A stretch of 64,000 nt of DNA. It comes from Arthrobacter alpinus (GTDB lineage: Bacteria > Actinomycetota > Actinomycetes > Actinomycetales > Micrococcaceae). The DNA is taken from NCBI RefSeq assembly GCF_001294625.1, contig NZ_CP012677.1, forward strand, positions 3,906,001 through 3,970,000, in the 5' to 3' direction. Of this stretch, positions 1-7,128 are shown one piece after another (position 1 is the stretch's first letter; every line of letters starts with the position of its first letter). The translations under genes were made by a program, and so were the position numbers. The notes below the pieces were generated by a model. The model searched no databases and was not told the DNA's origin. It saw nothing but the letters and a program-made list of their open reading frames with translations.

Positions 1-108
1 CGTCAGTGCAACACCAAGGCCCACCACGGCTGACATGGCTAAGAGAGCAGGAGCGCTGCGCTTCTTGAGGAAGTGGCGCGCTGGCGTGGCGTTCTGCAAA
101 GAGGTCAT
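1..108 (-). CDS. N-terminus of an exported or membrane protein (partial)
   Basis: The minus strand opens with an ATG at 108 and stays open to the window edge, giving 36 residues. A basic stretch (HFLKKRS) is followed by a hydrophobic segment (ALLAMSAVVGLGVAL), which is a signal peptide or first membrane helix. It lies downstream of the DUF1775 gene on the same strand. DUF1775 genes are often followed by CopC-type copper genes, but no diagnostic residues are visible, so the family is not assigned. Confidence 0.5.
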   Translation of the reverse strand, partial: MTSLQNATPARHFLKKRSAPALLAMSAVVGLGVALT

Positions 109-157
109 GGGTCCACTTTTGCGTTTCAACCAGCTTGAGTCAACTGGCCCCGCCGTC

Positions 158-223
158 GAGGTAGCAGGTCCTCGCCCAGACTCGCCCGTAGGTGGGCGAG
201 TCTGGGCGAGGACCTGCTACCTC
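158..223. repeat. Perfect 30-bp inverted repeat (hairpin), copy 1
   Basis: Arms 158-187 and 194-223 are exact reverse complements around a 6-nt loop. The hairpin sits just past the 3' end of the DUF1775 gene, before the next minus-strand gene, so it may act as a terminator although no T-run follows. The outer part of the arm (GGACCTGCTACCTC) matches the hairpin at 5069-5125, which suggests a dispersed REP-like palindrome rather than an ordinary terminator. Confidence 0.8.
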
Positions 224-265
224 AGCGGTAGTGGCAACGCTAGTGGCTGGTGTCCGGGCTGGCGA

Positions 266-982
266 CTACGCCTTGCGACTGCGGCCGGCACGCATGAACG
301 CCAAACCGCCCAGGATCAGCCCTGCCAAGCCCGCACCCAGGCCAAGCCAGGCAGCCCAGGAGGTGCCGCCGTCGGACGCCGCCGCGCCATCATGGTCCGC
401 CGCAGCCTGTTCGGTGGCCGTCGGCGCGCCGTGGGAGTCGGCGACGGCTGCTGTGACGCTTACCGACGGTGCCGGCGCCTTGACCGAGTCATGGTCGGCA
501 CCGGCGGCCGGGATTTCCTTCCAGTCCGTCTGGCCAATTTCACACTGCTGCAATGTGGGGAAATACAGGGTCTTCCCGGCGGTGTCCGGGAGCTGGAGGG
601 ACAGCGTGAACGTGTCGCGCTGGTGGTCGGCCAACGGCGTCTTGGCGGTGTACGTGATGGAGGCGGTGCGCTCACTGATCTGGCTGCCATTGGCCAGGGT
701 GCGCGGGGTGTCAAGTTTTTGCGCGGTCTTGCTGATGGTCCAGTTTGGGTTCACCGTGGGCGTGGCGTCATTGAGCTCCTGCGGCAAGGTGATGGTGATG
801 CCGGTGGTGGGTGAGCCGCTGCAGCCGTGGGCTACCGAAAACGTCATCAACGAGTAGGCGCCGGCCGCGGTTTCGGTGGGCGTGGCTTCCACGTGGGCTG
901 ATGCTGCGCCGAGGCCCAGGGCCATCAGGGCGGCTGTGGTTCCGAGGGCCAGCGTGGATGTGACTTTGCGTGAGAATCGCAT
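266..982 (-). CDS. YcnI-like DUF1775 protein, secreted and membrane-anchored
   Basis: 238 residues from an ATG with a GAAAGG ribosome site. The N-terminus is a signal peptide (about 1-30) ending near ASAHVEATP, so the mature protein would start with the histidine typical of the copper-binding DUF1775 family. The middle (about 30-155) is the cupin-like DUF1775 domain. A low-complexity linker and one C-terminal membrane helix (WAAWLGLGAGLAGLILGGLAF) ending in RSRKA follow. Bacillus YcnI binds copper at the cell surface, and the same role is inferred here. It lies downstream of a His/Met-rich membrane protein on the same strand. Confidence 0.85.
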   Translation of the reverse strand: MRFSRKVTSTLALGTTAALMALGLGAASAHVEATPTETAAGAYSLMTFSVAHGCSGSPTTGITITLPQELNDATPTVNPNWTISKTAQKLDTPRTLANGSQISERTASITYTAKTPLADHQRDTFTLSLQLPDTAGKTLYFPTLQQCEIGQTDWKEIPAAGADHDSVKAPAPSVSVTAAVADSHGAPTATEQAAADHDGAAASDGGTSWAAWLGLGAGLAGLILGGLAFMRAGRSRKA

Positions 983-1059
983 GGGAAAACCTTTCGAGTG
1001 CGCAATGGTGCGCATAACAACAATGGGCGGGCGCGCCCCACGAAAGGATCGAAGGGCGT

Positions 1060-1740
1060 TTAGGCGAAGACAGCAGTCACCGGCGGCGGTCCGCGGCGGG
1101 TATCCGGGCGTATATTGCGCCATGGCAGGCGCGGCAGGGGAAGTGGTGGCACGGCGGCCCGGGCCTGCCGCGCCGGCAAAAGAAGAACCGCGGCTGAGGT
1201 CCTGCAGAGCGGCCGTAGCCAGTCGGCCAGGGCCCACAACGCATTTTCGCCTTGTGCCAGCAGCACAGCGGTGACGACCGTGGCTACAACGTGGGCGGAC
1301 ATCATCCACCCGGACATCAACGACCCTGCCAGTACGGAACCGGAGAAGTCCATGCTGTGGTTCATCAGGTCCATGCCGCCCGCGGAACCGGCGGGTGCCA
1401 GCGCAACTGACTGCAACACCGCCACTGCCTGCGCCGACTGCGAGTGGTCGTGCATGCCAGAGGGCATGGCAACCATGGGGACGGCCACCGAAAGTGTGGC
1501 AAACCCCTGGTGCAGTACCAACTGGCTTGTAGCCAGCAGGGCAAACATGGCGGGGAACCCCAGCCGGACTTTGGTGGCCACAGTGGAACACAGTACGTGC
1601 AGGGCCATGAGGGCGGCCATGATGAAAGGTGCCGGCAACACGCCTCCGGCACTGACGTGGGCTCCTGCTGCCAGACCAAGAATTGTGGCAGCTACAAGGG
1701 TGGTTCGCAGCAGCCGGAAGGGCGCAGGCGCGTAGCGCAT
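1060..1740 (-). CDS. His/Met-rich multi-pass membrane protein
   Basis: 226 residues from an ATG preceded by GGAGGGAGC. Four or five hydrophobic segments are visible. The loop between them holds Met/His clusters (MVAMPSGMHDHS, GGMDLMNHSMDFSG) of the sort that bind copper. The C-terminus is proline/arginine-rich. No named family is recognised. Its position directly upstream of a DUF1775 gene on the same strand suggests one copper-handling operon; this is inference from context and composition. Confidence 0.7.
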   Translation of the reverse strand: MRYAPAPFRLLRTTLVAATILGLAAGAHVSAGGVLPAPFIMAALMALHVLCSTVATKVRLGFPAMFALLATSQLVLHQGFATLSVAVPMVAMPSGMHDHSQSAQAVAVLQSVALAPAGSAGGMDLMNHSMDFSGSVLAGSLMSGWMMSAHVVATVVTAVLLAQGENALWALADWLRPLCRTSAAVLLLPARQARAAVPPLPLPRLPWRNIRPDTRRGPPPVTAVFA

Positions 1741-1768
1741 GGTGCTCCCTCCGGTTAGGCCAACCCCG

Positions 1769-3325
1769 CTAGCTTATCGAGGAAATCGCCTGCCCTGGAA
1801 CCCGGCCTGGCGTGGTGGTGGAGTGGTGCGGTGCACGGGAAGATGCAGCCAGGGTGCTTTTCGGTGGTAACCGCAGCGTAAACGTGGTCTCCCCGGGCTT
1901 GCTGGTGACGCTGACACTGCCCTGGTGCGCTGCCATGATGGACTGGACGATGCTCAGGCCCAACCCCGTGCTGCCCTGGGTACCGGTGCGGGCTTTATCT
2001 GCCCGGGAGAACCTGTCGAAGATGACGTCCCTGAACGCCGGGTCAATCCCTGGCCCGTCGTCGCTGACCTGCACGACGGCGGTCCCATCGGTCTCCTGGG
2101 CCACTTTTGTGTGCACTGTGGTCCCGGCAGGGGTGTGCTTGGCCGCATTGGAGAGCAGGTTCAGCAGCGCCTGCTTGAGCTGGCCGTCGTTGCACTGGAC
2201 ACTGACCGGGGCGTCCGGGACCTCGATGCTCCAATGGTGGTGGGGTGCGCTGACGCGAACATCGCCCACGGCGTCCATGGTCAGCGGGGTCAGGTCCACT
2301 GTGTGCAGGTTCAACGGCTGGCCCTCATCGAGCCTGGCCAGCATGAGCAGGTCCTCCACCAGCCGGCTCATGCGCAGGGACTGCTCGGTGACCCGGCCCA
2401 GGGAGATTTTGCCGTCGGGGCTCAGCGGCTCGGTCATTTGCAGCAGTTCCGTGTAGCCGCGGATGGCTGTGAGCGGCGTGCGCAGTTCGTGGCTGGCGTC
2501 GGCCACAAATCGGCGCACCTTCATCTCGCTGCGCTGGCGTGCCTGCAAAGCGTGGGCAACATTGTCCAGCATGGCGTTAAACGCGTTCCCCACATTGCCG
2601 ACCTCCGTGCCTGGGTGGACTGCGCTGTCCGGCACCCGCACGCTCAGAGCCACCTCTCCGGCGTCGAGCGGCAGATGGGCAACCTTGGTGGCGACGGCGG
2701 AGAGCTGTTCCAGGGGGCGCATGCTTCGGCGGATGATGACGGTGCCGGCGAGGCCAAGGATGGCCAGGCCGGCGAGGGAGACCAGCACCATCGACAGGAC
2801 CAGTCGGGCGAGGGTTTGCTCGGTGGCGGCGAGGGGCAGGCCGGTGATCAGGATGTCGCCGTTGGGCAGCGCCATGGCCTGCAGGCGGTAGCTGCCAATT
2901 GAGAGTTTCTTGTCGGTCAAGGCGCTGGTGGTTGGCAGCTCGGCCAGGATCTGCGCGTCGGCGCTTGTCAGTTCCTGGCGAGTGCCTGTGGGGGCCAGGA
3001 TCCCTGCGTAATGAACGACGCCGTTGCTCAGGACCGCGCTGAGCTGGCCGGCGCTGGTGGCTTTGGCGTTGAGTGGGTCCCGCGGGCTGGCGTTGCCGCC
3101 GGGACCGGCATAAAACTGGTTGGTGCGCACCGTGGCGGCGTTGACGGCCGTGTCGATCTGGCCGTTCAAGGTAACGCTGGTGGTGGTGTAGCTGACAAGG
3201 CCCACCAGGGCACAGATGACGGTGAGCAGTGCCATCATCAGGGCGACCAGGCGGGTGCGCAGGTGCCATGACCCGGGGTGTGTGAGGCGGGATCCGGTGT
3301 GCGCCAGGCTGTCCTTTATCTGCAT
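1769..3325 (-). CDS. Sensor histidine kinase (OmpR-partner type)
   Basis: 518 residues. Membrane helices lie near 25-47 and 172-198 and flank an extracytoplasmic sensor region of about 125 residues. HAMP (about 195-255) follows, then the dimerisation domain with the H-box SHELRTPLTAIRG (phospho-acceptor His279), then the ATPase domain with N-box (around Asn393), DDGPGID (422-428), an F-box FDRF and the G2 box TGLGLS. All catalytic boxes are intact. The ATG overlaps the end of the upstream response regulator gene by 10 bp, so the two are co-translated. The signal sensed is not evident; the copper genes lie downstream on the same strand. Confidence 0.93.
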   Translation of the reverse strand: MQIKDSLAHTGSRLTHPGSWHLRTRLVALMMALLTVICALVGLVSYTTTSVTLNGQIDTAVNAATVRTNQFYAGPGGNASPRDPLNAKATSAGQLSAVLSNGVVHYAGILAPTGTRQELTSADAQILAELPTTSALTDKKLSIGSYRLQAMALPNGDILITGLPLAATEQTLARLVLSMVLVSLAGLAILGLAGTVIIRRSMRPLEQLSAVATKVAHLPLDAGEVALSVRVPDSAVHPGTEVGNVGNAFNAMLDNVAHALQARQRSEMKVRRFVADASHELRTPLTAIRGYTELLQMTEPLSPDGKISLGRVTEQSLRMSRLVEDLLMLARLDEGQPLNLHTVDLTPLTMDAVGDVRVSAPHHHWSIEVPDAPVSVQCNDGQLKQALLNLLSNAAKHTPAGTTVHTKVAQETDGTAVVQVSDDGPGIDPAFRDVIFDRFSRADKARTGTQGSTGLGLSIVQSIMAAHQGSVSVTSKPGETTFTLRLPPKSTLAASSRAPHHSTTTPGRVPGQAISSIS

Positions 3326-4071
3326 GGCTTGATGACGTAGCCGGCGCCGCGGACGGTGTGGATCATGGGTTCGCGGTCGGCGTCGATCTTCTTGCGCAAA
3401 TAGGAAATGTATAGTTCGACGATGTTGCTTTGGCCGCCGAAGTCGTAGTCCCAGACCCGGTCAAGGATGCGGGTCTTGCTGAGGACGTGGCGGGGGTTTT
3501 CCATCAGGAATTGCAGGAGCTCAAATTCGGTGCTGGTCAGCGTCATCTCTGTGCCGGCCCGGGATACTTGGCGGGTGTCCCGTTCAAGGGTCAGATCGCC
3601 CACCGTGAGTTGGGCCCAGTTGGGGGCCGTCACGCCAGCGCGTTGGACGATCCTGTGGAGGCGCAGAAGTACTTCTTCCATGCTGAACGGCTTGGTCACG
3701 TAGTCGTCGCCGCCGGCGTGCAGGCCCGTAAGCCGGTCCGCCACGGCGTCCTTTGCTGTCAGGAACAGGGCTGGGATGTCCGGGTAGATGGTGCGCAGTC
3801 GGCCCAGCAGCTCCACGCCGTCCATGCCGGGCATCATCACGTCCAGGACCACTACGTCGGGGTGAAAGGCACGCGCAATCTTGAGGGCGCTTTGGCCGTC
3901 GTGGGCCACGGCGATCTTCCAACCTGTCAGTTCAAGACCCATGCGCATCAGGTCAGCCAGCGCCGGTTCGTCATCGACTACTAGGGCGCGAATGGGCTCG
4001 CCGCCTGGGCGGGTGAGCTTGGTGAGCGCTGATGCAGGAAGTGGAAAGGACATAGAGCCATGCTCTGACAC
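3316..4071 (-). CDS. OmpR/PhoB-family response regulator
   Basis: 251 residues. The receiver domain (about 26-140) has acidic Asp33/Asp34, phospho-acceptor Asp77 (VVVLDVMMPGMDG), Thr105 and Lys127 (TKPF). A winged-helix domain (about 150-248) ends in the typical HTVRGAGYVIK strand. The GTG at 4071 is preferred because AGGAC stands upstream, while the in-frame ATG at 4053 lacks a good ribosome site. It partners the overlapping histidine kinase. The intergenic region toward 4173 would hold its promoter. Confidence 0.93.
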   Translation of the reverse strand: MSEHGSMSFPLPASALTKLTRPGGEPIRALVVDDEPALADLMRMGLELTGWKIAVAHDGQSALKIARAFHPDVVVLDVMMPGMDGVELLGRLRTIYPDIPALFLTAKDAVADRLTGLHAGGDDYVTKPFSMEEVLLRLHRIVQRAGVTAPNWAQLTVGDLTLERDTRQVSRAGTEMTLTSTEFELLQFLMENPRHVLSKTRILDRVWDYDFGGQSNIVELYISYLRKKIDADREPMIHTVRGAGYVIKPCR

Positions 4072-4184
4072 TTGTCCTGAGAGTTACTGGAGGGTTCCTG
4101 AGTGTTGTCTGTGTCTTAGGATATTCGTGTGCGGGCCTATCACGCCGCCGATTTCATCACTCACAAAGAACATTGGGGAAAATC

Positions 4185-5033
4185 TTGTCCGACACGAAGG
4201 CAGCACGGCCACACAAGTCCACGTGGCAACCAGCAAAGTCCTTTTGGATCACGGCAGCAATCTGGCTTTTGATCCTCATTATCTGTATTGCCACCGGAGG
4301 TTTGGGAGTCTGGATTGTCCTCTTTGCCTTGTTTGCCATCTTGACCGCCCTCTATACGTTGGTGTCCGGACGTAGGTCGTGGCTGGGGCTGCCCAACCGC
4401 AAGGCGGGCGGAACGGCCGTGGGGGCCGGCGTTGCCGCGCTGGTACTCGGGTCCGTGGTCATGTCAGCAACAATGCCAGCTACCGAGCCGGTGGCGGAGG
4501 TTGCCGCAACGACGACGGCGACGACTACAGCGACTGCGACGAAGACGCCCAGCCCCTCCGCCAAGAGCGCACTCTACACCAAGTGCACCACGGCGGCGGA
4601 GTCAAAGAAGGAATCTGGCACCGCGCTGACATGCACGCTCGGGGATGACGGCACGCTGGTCTGGCTGACGGAAAGCCGGTCCAAGGAAATGGTGGCGGAG
4701 CGTGCTGTGGTCACGGCCAAGGAGGAAGCAGCCAAGGCAGCGGCCAAGAAAGTCGAGGATGACAAGGCGGCAGCTGTGGCCGCGGAGGCGACCAAGGTTG
4801 CTGCCGTCAACGCAGCGGCGCAGCAGGCCGCATCCGATGATGCTGCCCGTGTTGCCGCCCAACAAGCCGCGCAGAAGGCCCCGGCCCCGCCCGTTCAGGC
4901 GCCCCCGGCGGCTGTCTACTATGCGAACTGCGCGGCTGTCAGGGCGGCCGGAGCTGCCCCGATTTACCGAGGGCAGCCAGGTTACAGCAGCACGCTGGAC
5001 CGTGACGGTGACGGTATCGCCTGCGAAAAGTAG
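4185..5033 (+). CDS. Membrane protein with C-terminal Excalibur calcium-binding domain
   Basis: 282 residues if started at the TTG at 4185, which has GGGGAAAA upstream; a TTG at 4173 is also in frame. Two or three membrane helices (about 15-90) precede an Ala/Lys-rich coiled-coil stretch (about 165-225) and a proline linker. The C-terminal 40 residues match the Excalibur motif (YANCAAVRAAGAAPI ... YSSTLDRDGDGIACEK) with its DxDxDG calcium loop and paired cysteines. The domain is found in many Gram-positive surface proteins. The exact role is unknown. Confidence 0.8.
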   Translation: MSDTKAARPHKSTWQPAKSFWITAAIWLLILIICIATGGLGVWIVLFALFAILTALYTLVSGRRSWLGLPNRKAGGTAVGAGVAALVLGSVVMSATMPATEPVAEVAATTTATTTATATKTPSPSAKSALYTKCTTAAESKKESGTALTCTLGDDGTLVWLTESRSKEMVAERAVVTAKEEAAKAAAKKVEDDKAAAVAAEATKVAAVNAAAQQAASDDAARVAAQQAAQKAPAPPVQAPPAAVYYANCAAVRAAGAAPIYRGQPGYSSTLDRDGDGIACEK

Positions 5034-5068
5034 GCGCCCCGCGTTTACCACTTGGTTCCCGTCGAAGC

Positions 5069-5125
5069 AGCCGGTCCGCGCCGAGACTCGCCCTGCGCTG
5101 GGCGCAATCTCGGTGCGGACCGGCT
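5069..5125. repeat. Imperfect inverted repeat, copy 2 of the hairpin at 158-223
   Basis: The arms AGCCGGTCCGC(G/A)CCGAGA pair across a short centre. The right arm followed by CTACCTC aligns closely with the right arm of the 158-223 hairpin. It sits just past the Excalibur gene stop. Confidence 0.7.
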
Positions 5126-5147
5126 ACCTCGGTGAAATGTTTAAAGA

Positions 5148-5196
5148 CAGAAGGCGTCCACATCGCTGTAAATTCTTACGATGTGGACGCCTTCTG
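5148..5196 (-). terminator. Stem-loop directly after the tRNA 3' fragment
   Basis: Perfect 18-bp arms 5148-5165 and 5179-5196 enclose a 13-nt loop. On the minus strand it begins 3 nt after the CCA end of the tRNA fragment. It is probably the original transcription terminator of the tRNA gene used as the integration target. No long U-run follows. Confidence 0.6.
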
Positions 5197-5199
5197 CAG

Positions 5200-5226
5200 T
5201 GGCGGTGACGGTGGGATTTGAACCCA
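5200..5226 (-). other. tRNA 3'-end fragment (attachment site of the integrative element)
   Basis: Read on the minus strand, the 27 nt give a T-arm (GGGTTCAAATCCC), the 3' acceptor strand CGTCACC, a discriminator G and an encoded CCA. The rest of a tRNA cannot be built from the bases on the integrase side, so only the 3' part is present. The acceptor sequence implies a 5' GGTGACG start, most like tRNA-Ser. This is the classic att scar of a tyrosine integrase. The intact tRNA should lie at the other element end and was not found in the window. Confidence 0.75.
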
Positions 5227-5520
5227 TTACGCAGGCTATGCAACCGCTGGAGACATTGGATGTGACCCCGTATTTACGGTGTTTTCGACCCGTTTGCTCA
5301 CATCTGAAAACAACGATTCACAGGCATTCCTGCACCAAAATGCACCACGATCCTCTGGTGATCATTGTCCGGATTCGGTCGAATCAGATCGGTTAGAGAC
5401 CTTCCGTAGGGGGTATCGGTGACCTACCCAGTTTCCTCTTCGATAAAGACCCTGGCTGGAGCTCAGGGATTCATTGGTTCGATTTCACGGGCGTTTGGTG
5501 ACGCTGCGATGTACTCATCT

Positions 5521-6663
5521 TTAGGGCCCCTTGCTCGCCTCTTCGTCGTTCGAAAAAGGCATCGGTTTGCTCTCCAAGTACTCATCGCGCTGCCTGCTGA
5601 GGGCATCCACCACGTTGTCTAAGTCGTCGGGGAAAAGAGCCGCATAGGTGTCGAGAGTGACTTTCGCCGACTTGTGCCCTAGCATCCGTTGCACGACTTT
5701 GACGTTGGCTCCAGCGCTGATCGCGAGCGACGCGGCTGTATGCCGCAGGTCATGGGGTGTTACTCGCCGGAACGTCTTGTCTGCCGCCTGAGCGCGTTTC
5801 ACCGCCCCGGCGAACCATCCCGAAGCGGCATTACCGGGCCTGAGGTAGCCGCCCTCCTCGGAGTTCCAGAGGCGGTCCTCCTGGCCTTTGCCTTTACACG
5901 CAGCCGTAGCCGCGGCGTCGAGGAAGTCCGGATATGCCACGGTTCGTCTCTCGTGGCTCTTGACGCTCCCTAGAATGGCCTTGCCGTTCACCTCGGCCAC
6001 GGCTTCGCGAATATTTATGCGGCGCGCCTTGGGGTCCACGTTTCGCACCCGCAGGGCGGTCGCCTCCCCCCACCGCATGCCGGTGTAGGCGAGGAACCGA
6101 ACGAGATCAGGGTGTCGCGATGTGAGAGCCAGCGCCTCGACCTGGGCATGGGATAGGAAGACCTCGTCAGGGAGCGGTTTCTTTTTAATCGTTAGATCAC
6201 GCGCCGGGTTCTTCGTGATTCTATTGTCTTCTACGGCGTGGTCGAGGATTCCCGCCAAGAGGTCGCGAACGCGGGCAACGGTTGTGTGGGAACGTCCCTC
6301 ACCGAGTTCGTTCAGCCAAGCCTGCACCTCTCGCTTCGTGATTGTTCCGACAGCATAGTTGCCCCACTTCGGTTTGACGTGAATGCGCCAGGCGCTTTCG
6401 ACCGAGTGGTAGCTCGACGCTGTGATCTTCGGCTTGTGCTGTTCAAGCCACTGGATTCCCAGCTCCGAAACGGTGACTTTCGCGTCGGTGCGGTTGACAT
6501 ATGCACCCTTTAGTTTTGAAACCTCGACGGTGGCGAGGTGCGCCTCCGCGTCGCGCTTCAACTTGAAACCCCGGTCGTGCCCACGAGCGCCGTCCGGCTT
6601 GGTGTACCAGACCTCGTACAGTCTGCCCTTTGTTTTAGTGCTGTACGCCTTAACTGTGCCCAT
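5521..6663 (-). CDS. int: Tyrosine-type site-specific integrase
   Basis: 380 residues from the ATG at 6663 (MGTVKAYST), which has a GGGGG ribosome site. An N-terminal arm-binding domain (about 1-60), a SAM-like core-binding domain (about 62-150) and a catalytic domain follow. Catalytic residues are Arg197 (TGMRWGEA), Lys235, His304 and Arg307 (HDLRHTAAS), His330 (LGHKS) and Tyr340. All are present. It lies 300 bp from the tRNA fragment and is divergent from the excisionase gene, the usual arrangement for an integrative element or prophage. Confidence 0.95.
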   Translation of the reverse strand: MGTVKAYSTKTKGRLYEVWYTKPDGARGHDRGFKLKRDAEAHLATVEVSKLKGAYVNRTDAKVTVSELGIQWLEQHKPKITASSYHSVESAWRIHVKPKWGNYAVGTITKREVQAWLNELGEGRSHTTVARVRDLLAGILDHAVEDNRITKNPARDLTIKKKPLPDEVFLSHAQVEALALTSRHPDLVRFLAYTGMRWGEATALRVRNVDPKARRINIREAVAEVNGKAILGSVKSHERRTVAYPDFLDAAATAACKGKGQEDRLWNSEEGGYLRPGNAASGWFAGAVKRAQAADKTFRRVTPHDLRHTAASLAISAGANVKVVQRMLGHKSAKVTLDTYAALFPDDLDNVVDALSRQRDEYLESKPMPFSNDEEASKGP

Positions 6664-6821
6664 GTCGCCCCCGTGGGTATGGCTGCTATTGATCAATTGT
6701 GAGTATATGTGGCAAAGCGTGTGTAGAATGTATCCAAGTCTGACTACAGTAAAAGGGCCAGAGCCGTTCGGCTCGACAAGTGGAAACGCCAAGCAACTGC
6801 TAATGGGTTCGGCTACAAGGT

Positions 6822-6855
6822 CCTCTTGAAAGCAAAGCTTTCGAGAGGTTTTTTT
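6822..6855 (+). promoter_or_regulatory. Terminator-like hairpin masking the excisionase ribosome site
   Basis: A 12-bp stem with a 3-nt loop (6822-6848, one G-U pair) is followed at once by seven T residues, the form of a strong intrinsic terminator. The right arm carries GAGAGG and the T-run separates it from the ATG at 6856 by 7 nt, so the ribosome site is inside the stem. The hairpin could stop transcription and, when read through, hide the start of translation. Confidence 0.75.
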
Positions 6856-7128
6856 ATGCCCACATCTACCGTCATCAGCACCGCATTGCTCGACTCGCTC
6901 GTCACTCCATTCACGGTCATCAGCACCGCACTGCTCGACTCGCTCGTCGCTCCCGCCACCTTGGCTGAGCGCCTCGGTACTACCGAGCGCAGTTTGAGCG
7001 AATGGCGCATCAAGGGCCGAGGCCCGAAGTTCATCCGAGTAGGTCGCGGCGTTCGTTATCGGCCAGAGGCCGTCGACGCCTGGCTTCTCGCGCGAGAGCA
7101 CACGAGCACCTCTGAGGAGGTGCGCTAA
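6856..7128 (+). CDS. Excisionase-like small DNA-binding protein (MerR/HTH_17 fold)
   Basis: 90 residues from the ATG at 6856. The C-terminal part (LAERLGTTERSLSEWRIKGRGPKFIRVGRGVRYRPEAV, given in pieces: LAERLGTTERS, then GPKFIRVG, then VRYRPEAVDAWL) is the winged-helix fold of excisionases and AlpA-like proteins. The N-terminus is formed by two copies of VISTALLDSLV encoded by a tandem repeat. The stop overlaps the primase ATG by one base (TAATG), so the genes are coupled. It likely controls excision and early element genes. Confidence 0.8.
   Translation: MPTSTVISTALLDSLVTPFTVISTALLDSLVAPATLAERLGTTERSLSEWRIKGRGPKFIRVGRGVRYRPEAVDAWLLAREHTSTSEEVR
6871..6948 (+). repeat. Tandem duplication inside the excisionase gene
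   Basis: Two 33-nt units, 6871-6903 and 6916-6948, differ at one base and are 45 bp apart. Both are read in frame as VISTALLDSLV. The helix-turn-helix lies after them, so the repeat extends only the N-terminal tail. Confidence 0.85.

Noticed and set aside
266..1591. A long 441-codon frame that joins DUF1775 with 200 upstream codons
   Set aside because: The extension lies on the membrane-protein gene in another frame; the signal peptide and ribosome site fix the start at 982.
5521..7101. A longer integrase frame starting at 7101
   Set aside because: The extra N-terminal part overlaps the divergent excisionase gene and contains repeats of its tandem duplication; the ATG at 6663 has a ribosome site and begins the known arm-binding domain.
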